Shown: piece by piece, positions 21,895 to 33,390 of the stretch | Position numbering within the stretch: position 1 is the stretch's first letter | How the letters are laid out: each line of letters starts with the position of its first letter | Translations under genes and position numbers: made by a program | Source of the DNA: Odontocerum albicorne | Lineage: Eukaryota > Arthropoda > Insecta > Trichoptera > Odontoceridae | Assembly: GCA_949825065.1 (NCBI GenBank) | Contig: OX463848.1 | Coordinates: forward strand, 27,676,699-27,740,698 | DNA: 64,000 nt | Direction of reading: 5' to 3' | The notes under the pieces: model-generated | Seen by the model: the letters and a program-made list of their open reading frames with translations, nothing else | Told to the model about the DNA's origin: nothing | Databases searched by the model: none

Positions 21895-23337
21895 GAGCGT
21901 TTAAATAAATACCCTAATCAAGAACCTAAAACATTAATATTAAATGTTAGTGAAATTTGCTTAATTGAAATAGGAATTCCAATTGATAATCATAATCGAA
22001 CCGAACGAAAATAAAAAAAGAGATTTTTTAAATATATTTTATGTAGTTACTGCATTTAAGTTTACAAAAAAACGCACATTTCTAGAAAATACTGTTGATA
22101 CATTTTACGTTCACTCCATATAAAATAACGTTCACTGAAATATTTACGCCTAATTAATCAACGCCGGTATTTCACCGTTTGCACTTCCATGATAAAGTTA
22201 AAAAGTATGTAAGTTTGTTTTTTTACAAACATGCCTTAAGATATTTCTTGTTCTTTGAAATCAATTGCCACACGGGAATACACCCACCACGTTATACTGT
22301 ATCCAACAAAAAAATTATGCAAAACATACTGAAACCACACGATTGGCTTGGCATATGCGGTACGGATTAATTATGTGGATAATTCTGTCCATGGCATTGA
22401 AACGGTTAATGATTCACAAAAGTATTAAAGTCGTATTTCTTGTATCGCCTGATACGTTTTCTCTTTCTACTGCGTAAAACATTTATTAAAATAGTTTTTG
22501 ATCGATTTTTTTCCATTCTTAATGACGTCGCCTTTCTTATAAAAAACTTTTAGTCCCGGGTAAAGTTTTAAGTGCGGCAATTATTTTGCCATTACTTAAA
22601 ACTAATATCACATTCGCGATCGGCTTCGTCACCATCAAAAGACATTTATACTCTACGAAACAAGTAAATCGATGAACAAAACTTGTTCAACATAACGATT
22701 TACATAATACTTCCAGAATTTTGTTCATGTTAAACAGGATTGGTATTCTCACGCGAGGAAAGTGTGCTATGCACTTTGGCGAACATTACAAGGGGCGCAC
22801 ATAGCGCGCTTCTAATAATATTCAGTTATACGAATATGTACTTACATTCAACTTACTTCCACGCCTGACACTTAAACATTGATTAATTAGTAAATGCAAA
22901 TAAGATGAATTGAAACATCTTGACATGCAAATAACAAGAAAGATAGTGAACTTTTTGTTGATAGGCAAACTTAATGTACCTGATAATTATTTATGTCACC
23001 GTGAAATAAGATAACTTTTGGTGCCGTGTTCAGAAATTGAGCTATTAATAGCATCACCTTTCGCACACGAAATGAACTTGATCAACAAATTTTCCGATAA
23101 ACTGAAATGTTGAGCTTATTAATAAATGTTGTAGGCATAACTAAGCCACTTTACAAGTAAGCATGAATGATCATTGTTCATTTGTTAGTATTTTTAGACT
23201 TGCATATATATAATTTTGTTATTATATTGTGCTTTTTTTTTATTGAGCAATACTTGTGTCACACGTAAAATTAAAAAAAATGGAAATGATTTTGTTCGAA
23301 ACACGCTTCAAATAGTGCACTTAGTTCTTGGAATAAT
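21895..23337. other. AT-rich non-coding DNA with one SINE tail scrap
   Basis: At 22250-22312 (plus strand) ATCAATTGCCACACGGGAAT and ACACCCACCACGTTATACTG look like a worn type 1 SINE tail. No other feature recognised. Confidence 0.45.
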
Positions 23338-23655
23338 GACCTCCGTAGTCTAGTGGTAACATTCTTGACTTTCCCCTGGGGGTTTTGGATTCGATTTGCG
23401 ATGGTACCCAAAAAAAAAGGAGCTAGTCTGTAAGACATTTCGTCTAGTAACAATACTCGCACGCGCCGAACAGTGATGTTACCAACACGTTCAATGGCGA
23501 ACCACAAGCTCCGTGTCATTTCCAGAGGTTCTAAACCCGAAGGCTCGCTTATTGGGGCTGAATACATGTTTGTCTCTCGACCTATTCATGTATTCGAAAC
23601 GCTAATTCGGATATATTGGAGGATACCATACAAAAAAAAACTAAATAAAAAAGTC
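23338..23655 (+). mobile_element. SINE type 2, best-preserved copy
   Basis: The tRNA-like head has A box (TAGTCTAGTGG) and B box (GGATTCGATTTG). Then come the type 2 blocks: AGTAACAATACTCGCACGCG, GTGATGTTACC, TCTAAACCCGAAGGCTCGCT, TATTGGGGCTGAATACATG, TCTCGACCTATTCATGTATT and GGATATATTGGAGGATACCA. Together with 5776-6118 this defines the family. Confidence 0.7.
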
Positions 23656-24232
23656 CGAGTAGTGATATTTAAATTTGTTACTTTGCTATAATATTCGAGT
23701 AGCGTGCTACTTAATATTGAAATGAAGCCAGAAGCTATTGTGCAACTATCTAGAAGCAGGTTTAACAACTTGACTAGGATATCTAAGTTCCTTGGGCATA
23801 GGTAGGTTCGCTCTGATGCAGCCTTTCACCAGGCAAATTCGTAAAGGGCTACAATTTGTCACTTTCTATAGTTCTTTGAATATTATATGCAAAGCATCTA
23901 AAAACTAGATTAAAACGAAAACTGCTTTAATATAATCAATATTCAATGTTAACAACACCACTCTCCTTAGCGCGGCCCTAACAACAAAGCCGATAACATC
24001 GAGGTGAACTGAACTGAAAAGCAATTTATAAAACAGGGTCAGGAAGGTACACCAAATAGGTTTTCCAAATATATGGATATTGTGGCGACATCATTGATGG
24101 GAGATAAGACGCAGTTTGCTGCTCGTTTAAAATCTAATTTTCAAGACCTTTACCAAAACTGTTTTCTTTGTCAATTCTATTGCGTAGTTAAAATATATAA
24201 ATAGTCACTTGTTGATAACGAATTTACTAGAA
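23656..24232. other. Non-coding DNA
   Basis: Nothing recognised. Confidence 0.45.
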
Positions 24233-24336
24233 AGTTATGCTTTCAATACTAACAAGGTTAAATAAAAAGTATGCTTTCAATACTAATAAGGTTAAATTGA
24301 AGTTATGCTTTCAATACTAACAAGGTTAAATTAAAA
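24233..24336 (+). repeat. Three tandem copies of a unit of about 35 bp
   Basis: Each unit contains TATGCTTTCAATACTAACAA followed by GGTTAAAT, starting near 24233, 24269 and 24302 (the middle copy has TAATAAGG). Inverted copies lie 3.1 kb away at 27457-27510. Confidence 0.85.
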
Positions 24337-24376
24337 TAATGTTAAATAATACAATTTTTTTTTAATTGTCGTGATG

Positions 24377-24686
24377 CGTATGTCTTTCTCCTACCTCGAG
24401 GCTCTCTTCAGGTGGAATAATTCCAGTGTGTTACGAACCATTGCTTAGTTCAACTTGTATCATGTTTCATCGGAAATATGTGTAATCTATTGATCCAAAG
24501 AAATAAATTGCCAAAGTGTGCAAACGAAAATTCACCCTTCATTTAAAAAAAACATTGGGTTAATATTATTAACCTCACTAACTTCCGGTGAAACATGACA
24601 CTAGTTGGACCAAGGCATTCCTCTCGTAACAAACAGGGATCATTTTGCCTGAAAAGAGCATCGAAATAGGAAATAAAAACACGTGT
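24377..24686. mobile_element. Imperfect foldback element of about 310 bp
   Basis: The left arm reads GCTCTCTTCAGG, GTGTTACGAACCATTGC, CAACTTGTATCATGTTTCATCGG. On the reverse strand the right arm reads GCTCTTTTCAGG, GTTTGTTACGAGAGGAATGC, CCAACTAGTGTCATGTTTCA then CCGG. Arms are about 100 bp with scattered mismatches. The single-stranded middle is about 24480-24585. No ORF. A possible member of the same hairpin family is at 35380-35452. Confidence 0.75.
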
Positions 24687-25627
24687 CTAAGAGATAAGCG
24701 GAATAAGTGGAAGAAAGTTATCGTTATGACATATTTTCATATGTATTCGCACTAAGTAAATTCTGAAACCTTTGATAAATTAATAATAATTGTCTATTCA
24801 AGAAGGTGTTGTGGAGAGGCGTGCTACAGAGCACAATATGGAATATTATTAACAAAATAGAAAAAGCTGATCAGTAAAAAACAACAAAAGTAATATTCTT
24901 TTCAGACCATTCATTTGATTTCATGTGACTTTTTTTTTCGTCCGGTAACTAACAAAGTTCTCCATGAATTTATTGTTGATTTGCAATGTGTTCTTCATGG
25001 AACATTAATTAAAGCAAGAAGGAATCCTCCGAGATTTCTTCATTCAACGATATCCACAATAATTATGCATTGAATAAAGAAAAAAAGAGTTGTTATTCGT
25101 TAATTATTTAATTAGTGAATATTTTATGAATTTCATCAATATTTTTCTATTAATATAATAATACAAGCACGGCGAAACATTTTCACAGGCATTTTAAAAG
25201 CTTGCTTACCGTTTGAAAAGGGAGTGGAAAGTTTGTAGATTTTCAATTCAGGAGGCATACAAACCAATTTCAGAGAATATTATTGGTTATCGCAGGTTGT
25301 TACTGCTATTTTCAAAATGCGAAGGCAGCTGAGCTTGCCTTGAATATCAAATAAAAATCTGCTGAAAGAGAATTTTTTAAGTTGGCAGAAGTAAGCAATT
25401 TCTTTAATGTAATCAATTGTTATGGTTTCCTTTCTACGAAGGTTTGATTTAAGTAACTTCTTTATATTCGTTAAACCAATTTTCAGGTTTAAGGCTTTTT
25501 AGTTGAATGCTAAAGATTGTTATGTCCTTGTTTACAAATTGTTTTCAGCCATACAACAAAACGATCGGATACATTATACACATATTATATTTAAAACATT
25601 TTTCTAGTTTTTTTAAAATAACGTAAA
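24687..25627. other. AT-rich non-coding DNA
   Basis: Nothing recognised. Confidence 0.45.
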
Positions 25628-25814
25628 TTATTTCTTATTTATAGTTAAGACATTCACATTATGGAGGTTTAAAGATATTGTAATTTGTTTCATCAAACAC
25701 TGTTTATTCCACTTTTTGTAACGGTATAACCCAACCGGTTTCAAGGCTTTCATCTCATCATCAGGGGAGCATAAACAACATTGAATTCTGTTCGAACTGG
25801 TACCGAAATACACA
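25628..25814 (-). repeat. Probable dispersed repeat with a CTGATGATGAGATGAAAGCC-type motif
   Basis: On the reverse strand the region contains CCCCTGATGATGAGATGAAA, then GCCTTGAAACCGGTTGGGTT and ATACCGTTAC. This layout resembles 3'-terminal segments of dispersed retroelements in other arthropods, but I cannot name the family. Its plus-strand 15-mer TTTCAAGGCTTTCAT (25739-25753) is repeated exactly at 35397-35411. Confidence 0.45.
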
Positions 25815-25822
25815 CTTCTAAT

Positions 25823-26849
25823 CAGGGCTGTGGAGTCGCTTAAAAAAAAACACAACTCCGACTCCGACTCCGATTCCTATATTTACCAACAACACGACGC
25901 GACTCCACAACTCCGACTCAAAAAAGCTCAATTTTATCAGGCTGTTTCCTACCTTTGCATAAAGCCATTTTTTTCATGTTATAGGGATAAAAATAAAACA
26001 AGATCAAACTTTAATAATTATTTATTAGAATTTATTCTTAAAAACAACATTGCTTCTATTAAATCTGTATTCGTAGAGGCTCTCAAATCAGAATTGAGAA
26101 TTTTAAGAGCGGAAAATAACCGCTCTACGGATACTTGGGTTGGCGGTAATGCTGTAACGATCAATGCTGAATCTTTTACGATTTCTAGATACCGCTGTAT
26201 TGCCATTTCAACATTTAACTTATAAGTTCGGTCAATTTTTTCCATTATTTTCAATGCATCATAAAATTCAATTTTAAATTTTGAAATAGAGTCTCCTTCA
26301 TCTATATTGGGACTGTAATTCAAACGAGGACGTTTTAGTTTATCTTGTTCATTGAGATATTTTTCTAAATCGTCTTCAGATTCAGCGGTGTCGGATGAAG
26401 ATGATGATACTTGGTGTACGCTGCCTGCTGTCGTCTCTTTTTCTAGTCGAAGGCCTTTCATACGAATGGTTAATTCAAACAGAGCGTTTTTAGCTCTATT
26501 TATTTGTTCTTCCGTCAATATGGATCGAACCATGGGGTTAACATAGATCCCAGCCAACAGAATTTTCTTTCGACGTGAAAAAGAAGGAGACAAACACATT
26601 TTCGTAGACTTGATGCATTAAATGGATCTCGGTGATTCACCATATCGGCGCGACTTGCGCCTGCAAGTTTAATATTCGTGCACAATACACATTCATTATA
26701 ATAATTAAAAAAAAATGTATTTTAAATTTTAACGAAAAAGTTGTCGGAGTCGCTCGTTTTTTACGACTCCTACTCCGACTCCGACTCCGGCCCAAACACC
26801 GCGACTCCGCGACTCCGACTCCAACTCCGACTCCGACTCCACAGCCCTG
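25823..26849 (-). mobile_element. Non-autonomous hAT transposon (1027 bp) with perfect 8-bp target duplication
   Basis: Ends are CAGGGCTGTGGAGTCG at 25823 and its inverted partner ending CACAGCCCTG at 26849. CTTCTAAT flanks both ends (25815-25822 and 26850-26857), the 8-bp duplication expected of hAT transposition. Just inside both ends are clusters of ACTCCG/GGAGTC subterminal repeats (25854-25920 and 26745-26840), probable transposase-binding arrays. The interior holds only the C-terminal part of a transposase. Confidence 0.93.
26018..26599 (-). pseudogene. hAT transposase, C-terminal fragment (193 codons, open)
   Basis: An uninterrupted reverse-strand frame. It includes ILTEEQINRAKNALFELTIR, an acidic Ser/Asp/Glu-rich linker (SSSSSDTAESEDDLEKYLNE), and near residues 150-190 the hAT dimerisation signature ALPPTQVSVERLFSALKIL then LRASTNTDLIEAMLFLRIN. 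Complete hAT transposases are usually about 600 residues with a BED zinc finger and RNase H-like catalytic core. Both are missing here, so the element cannot mobilise itself. The fact that the remnant frame is open with no stops suggests the deletion is recent or that the reading frame has been kept. Confidence 0.88.
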
Positions 26850-26857
26850 CTTCTAAT

Positions 26858-27456
26858 GGTAAATATTATTCTTGGGGTATGTAGGTGGAAGGAGGGAGGA
26901 GACAACCTCAGCGAGCAGGGGCGAGATTCTTGGAATATATGTGTTTGTCAGATGTTCACCCCGATGCACTGACTTAGAGATTTCTAGGGCCGCTAATCTG
27001 TTCAATTTATTTCCGTTACCACTGATATGTAAGAATTTGGCATCATCAATAGAAAATGCTTAGATCTAGGCTTAGATCGAAATTAACCTCCGTTCTGCGA
27101 CACGAGAGATTACCGAAATCACACAATATCAAAAACCACTATCCACGAGTAGATGCCATTCATCGTTAGATTTTACCTGAACAAACGAAATTACGTTCCG
27201 AACAATATTTTAATAAGGTAACTTTAAACTAATCAAATAGCTTATTAGACTTTAAAATAAGCCACATTTTATACCACATAAGAAAATAAGTTATTGAATA
27301 GTAAAGTACTAAAATTTAACAGTGAATTTGCAAAAAAAATATTTAATAACAAAGACACTAAAATAAAAGCAAAACGACACTAAAATAAAAAAAATTTGAT
27401 AATGGGTTATAAATAATAAAATGTAATTAATCAAAATTAATATATAACTTTAGCTT
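26858..27456. other. Non-coding DNA
   Basis: Slightly GC-richer at 26875-26960; otherwise AT-rich. No gene recognised. Confidence 0.45.
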
Positions 27457-27510
27457 AACTTTGTTAGTATTGAAAGCATAACTTTAATTTTACCTTGTTA
27501 GCATTGAAAT
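27457..27510 (-). repeat. Two inverted copies of the 24233-24336 unit
   Basis: AACTTTGTTAGTATTGAAAG (27457-27476) followed by CATA, and TTACCTTGTTAGCATTGAAA (27490-27509), are reverse complements of the unit at 24233-24336. Confidence 0.8.
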
Positions 27511-28441
27511 CCAAGTAACGAATTTCATTTGACCTAGTAACGAGACAATCCCCCCACCATTAGGACTTTGTTGAATGTGATTTTAAATTTAAATATGCTG
27601 TATCTATTATATCTGATATTCACTATAAAATAGAGAAACGCTTTTTGAAATGCTCTGCTGTTGTTATTTTTATACCGTTTATACTCTAATCTCAAGTTAC
27701 CTCGTTTTTCTATTGTTTTTTAATTTGTTTTATTTCAAAATTCTAGAATAAAGACAGGACATAAAACATTTATTTGGAAATAAATGCTGGCTAGTTGTAA
27801 ACAATCATAATTTCATCAAATTGATATCATCATGCACGAGAGTGTTAAATGAATAAAAAAAGGGAAATATCTTGAATTTCTGAATGTCAAGTTCAGCCGA
27901 AGATTCAAACATGAAACCTTCAAATCAAAATACCTATAATCAAAACAGTTCTATATGGGGCCAATTATATGAATACACACATAATTTAAAGCAATGCCAA
28001 TTTTAATATACTTAAATAATTTATTTACTGTTTTTATGCATAAAGTCCAATTTCGAACAAAATGTGTCGTTACAACGTGCTTAATTTATAATTTCTCCGT
28101 GTTTCTAATTGACTTGAGAGTTTTCTTTTTAAGGACTTAAATGTACTTAAGGCAAATAAAATGTTGTACGACTAAAGAAAGAATCACTATTTGAATAGCA
28201 AATTGAAGTTTACAACAAAATTACGCGGAGGCATCATTATGGAGCAAGTGGAACACAAAGAAATACCAAAGTTACACTTTCTTGCCCGCTAAAAAGTCTT
28301 TTGAAAATCTGAAAAACTTTCGAGTTCCTGCGACTTCTTCGCGAATTCCCTTACCTGTTTTTTTGTCAACAGAAACAGCACTAAGAGAGGTGTTTAATTT
28401 TTTAAAGACAAATCTTATTGAGAACTTTTTAACTAAACTCA
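27511..28441. other. AT-rich non-coding DNA
   Basis: Nothing recognised. Confidence 0.45.
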
Positions 28442-28523
28442 GTTAATGAGTTATCTAGTATTATTGAGGGAAGGTAGCCAATGTTAATGAGCTATCTAGT
28501 ATTATTGAGGGAAGGTAGCCAAT
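28442..28523 (+). repeat. Exact-length tandem duplication, 2 x 41 bp
   Basis: GTTAATGAGTTATCTAGTAT begins copy one at 28442; copy two begins at 28483 and differs only by GAGC for GAGT. It looks like a recent local duplication. Confidence 0.9.
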
Positions 28524-29956
28524 GTGGAATTTGCTTAGAAGTTGACGATTGTAGGTGAAGATATCTTGAGACTAACTATCGAAGGTCATAATCCTATTAG
28601 AGGTTGGCCACCATTATGACGATCCATATCCTGTTCACTGCAGTCCGGTACAACTCAGTTGAACTGCATCCAAACAGTTCCCGTAAATTCTTGAGTCTAG
28701 AGATGCGGCTTCTTTATCTGCTTCGTTGTTTGCCATTTGGTTTTCCCTGGATGATTAGTTACTTTGTAATAGATCTTATGCCTCCCATTACGTGACTAAG
28801 ATACTGCAGCCTTCAAATTTTCACAGTTTTAAGCGTTTATCGGTCAATATACCAGCTTAATTTTAAAACCCTGTCCTAATCGCTAATACTTTTCAAAACT
28901 CCTGCAATTTAAAAATTCGCGGAACTTGTTATCAATGCATTTTTAAACGACAGATATAAGAAGGTATTCAACATATTATGAAACCATAAAAATGCTTGTT
29001 ATGAAATAAATTTAGTCTTATTTTATGAAAATTGCTTACACAATGAAGGACCCAATTCACATTCCAAAATTTATGTATTAAAGTCTTCTTCCGATTCAAC
29101 ATCCCTGTTATGATATTATTGGTTATAATTCAGTTAAAAAAGAAAAACGAAAATAACAAAGATACGAATATTGATAAGGAAAAATGGAATAAAAGTGATA
29201 TTAAAGTTATAATTCAAAATTTCAAATAGAATGAGAGGGATATTACAATTTTGATGGAATATTTAAATGGATTTCAATATATCATATACGAATGTGATGT
29301 TTCTTAAAGATTTTTAACTAAGAATTTTATCCATAGTAGTTTCGTTGATATAATAAAAAAAAATTAAAACATGTTTATTGAATTTGAAATTTCAATCCAT
29401 AACAACCAATAATAAAAAAAAAAAAAACATTACTACAGTTATTAAAGATTATTGTGCTTAACAATTTTAATATTTGTCAAGTTTTTATAAATGTTTATAC
29501 TTGAACAAGAATAATACTTCGATTATCTTTTAAAGATACACGCTTTAAAGGTTAGGTTTATATTTCTGAAATAAATTAATAACATATTTTTTTCTTTCAA
29601 TACAAGTATTTATTTTAATCCTACATAATATCACAAAACACATGTTTTTAAAAATTAAATGGTTTTGTCTTTGATCGTTTAAAATAAAAACAACGTAATT
29701 AAAGGAGAAAATATTTGAAATTCCAACATAAATTTCCGAGAAAGATTCAATAAATTCCAATATAATTCCACTCATTTCAATTTCTATGGGTTATAAATAT
29801 ATATTCAGAATGAGGCAATATTCGTTGTTAAATGCCACATAAAAAGGCCCATTCAACTATTCGAGGAGGCGAACTCGCGAAATGGAATTTATTAGGTGTT
29901 GTGATTTTCGATTCATATTTTCATGAAAATATTTACCGCCTTTCTGGTGGAGAGGA
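28524..29956. other. AT-rich non-coding DNA
   Basis: Nothing recognised. Confidence 0.45.
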
Positions 29957-30229
29957 TTGTCAAATAACCCCCGAGTGATGAATATTATGGAGGATTGTGT
30001 GAGTCTCGACGCCATTGTGATTCAAAGCAGAGCTTATTCCATAAAAAGACTCAAGAAAAACTTCGCTACCAATGATAAAAGATGGAGGCAGTCACGAAAA
30101 TTGCGGGTGAGATGCGCAAGTGAATATAAGGTCTTGGTTCGAAATGCTAGTTTTTTTCTCTCTTGTGATGACATCATTTTTTCATTGTTGAATAAATTGT
30201 ATCATTTCGTCATTCGAACTAAGCTCTGA
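29957..30229 (+). other. Possible coding patch or exon, unrecognised
   Basis: A GC-richer stretch with an open frame that includes an ATG-initiated segment MNIMEDCVSLDAIVIQSRAY then SIKRLKKNFATNDKRWRQSR. A good splice-donor match (GCGGGTGAGA) lies at about 30103-30112, so an exon ending there would code to RKLR. I recognise no domain. It may be chance. Confidence 0.2.
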
Positions 30230-31142
30230 GATAAATAGAAAAATAAAGGGCGGCAGCAGACTGGTAATTGAAACTTTGTGAATGTTATTTCAGGAGCCTG
30301 ACATTGAAACAAATGGGAAAATGACATTTGAAGCAAATGTCAAATTTACAATTTTCAACTTTTCAACATGTAAGACCGGAGGCTCTATTTCAACAGAGTT
30401 AATATATACTCGTACTTCTCAGATTCTTTTGTATTACATCTGGTGATTTCCAAGTAAATGGATTTAAAAATATTTTTCAAATACATATTTTTAATATGAA
30501 AAAATCATAATAGTGAGTGTTTTAAATACTCGTATAATAAAATTATGAAATTTTAATGCAAAAGTTTTATATAGTTTTTAAAAAAAAAATGGATATGCTA
30601 ACTTTATTATGCTTATCAACCGTTTTGCATTACTAGGCCGTTATAAACTATTTCAAATTCAGGGAATAATTTCAATTTTAAGGTTTAGCAAAATCGATGT
30701 TAATAGTAACAACCTTACGCGTTCTCGTACATTACAGACATTGCATAAAGCTCCAAGACGTTACGATTTTTTTTAAACTTTAATATGGTGAAGGTACACA
30801 TAATACATTTATAAAGTTTACCAAACCAACGACCCAAGTCATTCCAGATTCTTTATTTAACTGACGAACTTCTAACATAAATTACCAACTGATGAAGGAT
30901 TTAATTTTTTCCTGAGCGTTACTTTTCTGTTCTTGAAGGAAAATTACTTGTATGATATTGTTAATGCTGCTTTAACTTCACGCCGAGTGTTACATTGCTC
31001 AAAATAGTTCAATTCGATTGAAATAAATTTATTAACGTATTCGTATAAAATATTTAAGGTTATTAAGCCAAATCAAAAGTCGTGGCGTCTTTTCCAAAGT
31101 AGGATATTTATATGAATAACTAGGTTTTTTTTATTTTCGTTA
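30230..31142. other. AT-rich non-coding DNA
   Basis: TACTCGTA 8-mers at 30407-30414 and 30527-30534. Nothing else recognised. Confidence 0.45.
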
Positions 31143-31312
31143 AATCATTCATTCCAATTTTGATTTGATATTTTCTTCCAATAAATATTAATTAATTCCA
31201 ACTTTGATATATATTTTGCTGAGTAAGTATTCATTTATTCCAATTTTGATTTGATATTTTTGTTCAATACGTATTCATTCATTTCAATTTTGATTTCGTA
31301 TTTACGTTCAAT
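31143..31312 (+). repeat. Imperfect tandem repeat, four units of about 45 bp
   Basis: Each unit contains a variant of ATTCATTCCAATTTTGATTT followed by GATATTTTTGTTCAATA. Units start near 31146, 31188, 31229 and 31273 and are diverged from each other. Confidence 0.75.
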
Positions 31313-32414
31313 CCGACCGCGATCCCGTTTTTTAAGGTATTTAGTATAAATAGAGATTTTTTTTCCATATTTCCTTTATTTATTCATTTAATAAAAAGTT
31401 TACTTTCGTACATGAAAAAAATAAGTTAAGTTAGTAAATTCTAAACAATATTAAAATTTTCACGATTTAAAAGGATATTTCAATCAACTTAATTCAAAAA
31501 TACTTTATGGATGTGTAAACTTTTTCATGTACTCGTAGTAGATTTTTTTTCTGCTTTATTACTAAGATATGGACTTTTAACTATTCGTCAATCTCTATGA
31601 AAGACTGCCTGGTGGTCGGCTACCCATAAGATAAGGATGAGAAACAGTTGAAGAAATTCGTTTCTCATCCACTCTTTAAACATTACACCTCTAATAACGC
31701 CTTCCCCAACTAACGACATGTTTAGTTTTACACATTCTTATTTATTTCACGTTCTTATCTTTGTAACACACTAGATTTCCGCACGGAAGGTCACTGGGTT
31801 GAACCCCGCACTGTGTTACTCCCCTCGAATGACCAAGATATTTTTTTATGCCTACTACTAGGGCGTATAAGAATACCTATGACTTCGATCATATATATTA
31901 TTTCATGGAAAAGGAAAAAATATGCCAGTGTGCTCCGATGGTCTCACTTCGATATGCCATCGGAAATTGAGATTAAAGTGTTTGTGCAAAGATCCTGCAC
32001 TATAATTAGCAACTTTGTTAGAATGACGACGTAAACAGTAATTTAAAAAAAAATTGAGATGACTAATAAATACAATTATTGAGAATGGTCCCAAAACTTA
32101 TTTTCTCGGTAACATATTTACCAAGGATAACAAATAACATAATGTTTATATAAGAAGATACAATGATGTAAATAATTCTTCGCCTTTACACTTTAGTACG
32201 CTTCAACGTATTCAAATTGACAAAGAACATATAGAAAAGCATGCCAGGAATAACATTGATATCAAAAACCTCTAGAGTAGGCCCATAATCTGTCATCGTA
32301 CGTATTGTCAATACCAGGAAAGTACATGAAGTACACATAAGTACGTTTAGTACAACAGGCAAGTAAATGAAGAGACAATAACACTCGACAAATCTAACGC
32401 TAACGAATATTGTA
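31313..32414. other. AT-rich non-coding DNA
   Basis: A TACTCGTA 8-mer is at 31530-31537. A possible orphan Pol III B box (GGTTGAACCCC) near 31797 is too isolated to call a SINE. Confidence 0.4.
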
Positions 32415-32500
32415 ACCAGGCGAATTCCAATCAGATCGAAACCCTTTCTTATTTAATCTCGGACGGTTAGGCGTTTATGAACTAGGCTACAGATTAATGA
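32415..32500 (-). mobile_element. SINE tRNA-like head, worn
   Basis: On the reverse strand: TCTGTAGCCTAGTTCATAAA (A-box region) and GGGTTTCGATCTGATTGG (B-box region), with the usual spacing. No body follows that I recognise. Confidence 0.4.
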
Positions 32501-33210
32501 AGATTTCCTGCCCAAAATTGGATCAACAAGAACAATAATTAAGTATTCCAAAGAAATTGCTGTTTAAATTTTTTTTAAACTATGTGTATTAAATATAAAA
32601 CAAATGCTTTTATTTCATGAAATATTTTGTACTTTCGAAAATAATTTATGTTCCTGGTGCGCAATATTTTTTTATTAACATTAATACGCTTCATCAGAAT
32701 GTTAATCGACCAGATAATTAACCTGCCATATAAGTATGCAGACACGATCGTGCGTATGGCGAGAGCCAGAACGGTGAGATTTTATATTTCGGCAAAGAAT
32801 TGATCAACAATAAAGCTTTACTGTTTAAACCGCAGTTTTTGGCCCCGCTCCAACAGTTAGGCGCCTCTGGGCTTTTACGTGAAAGGTACAGTACCAAATA
32901 TCAAGATCCCATGCAAAAACTCAATCATTTAAAAAAAATTGTTCACTAATTTATGTTTTTTTTAGTCATTTTTACACTTAAAAAGCATTTCTATTTCACG
33001 AATAAGTTGATTTATTTCATGATTTTACTATTCCATACATTTTGGTTAACCACACTCAAAATGTATGAAAAGTCATCGTGTTGTTTTAATTTATCATTTT
33101 TCAATCACCCAACCGTATAAATCTGAAGTATCGGTCACGATTTATTTGATATTTTACATATAAAATCAAAACCATCAATAGTAATTGTTGAGTAGAGTTT
33201 TTTTTAAATA
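32501..33210. other. Non-coding DNA
   Basis: Nothing recognised. Confidence 0.45.
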
Positions 33211-33390
33211 TCGACGACGTTTGTGGTAATACGCCTTTGCGGGTTTAATTCTCATTGGTACTCGTATTTTGTAAAATGATTTCTGAGTGGTTTTCAATAA
33301 AGATCTTTTAACATTTTTCTGGTTGGCTGGAATACTACATACCAATAAACCCGGTTGTACCGTTAACAACGAAGTCTTATGCAATACAAT
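33211..33390 (+). mobile_element. SINE type 1
   Basis: Worn head (GACGTTTGTGGTAATACGCC, B box GGGTTTAATTC), body (GAGTGGTTTTCAATAAAG) and tail (TTTCTGGTTGGCTGGAATAC, AATAAACCCGGTTGTACCGT). Within it, GGTACTCGTATTTTGT carries the recurring 8-mer at 33259-33266, where other copies read GGTACCCAATTTTGT or GGTATCCA. Confidence 0.65.

Noticed and set aside
24233..24336. CRISPR-like array (three short repeats)
   Set aside because: Only three imperfect tandem units, no spacers of uniform length, and a eukaryotic transposon-rich context.
31769..31820. Isolated Pol III B-box-like sequence GGTTGAACCCC as a SINE
   Set aside because: No A box at the right spacing and no body or tail match.
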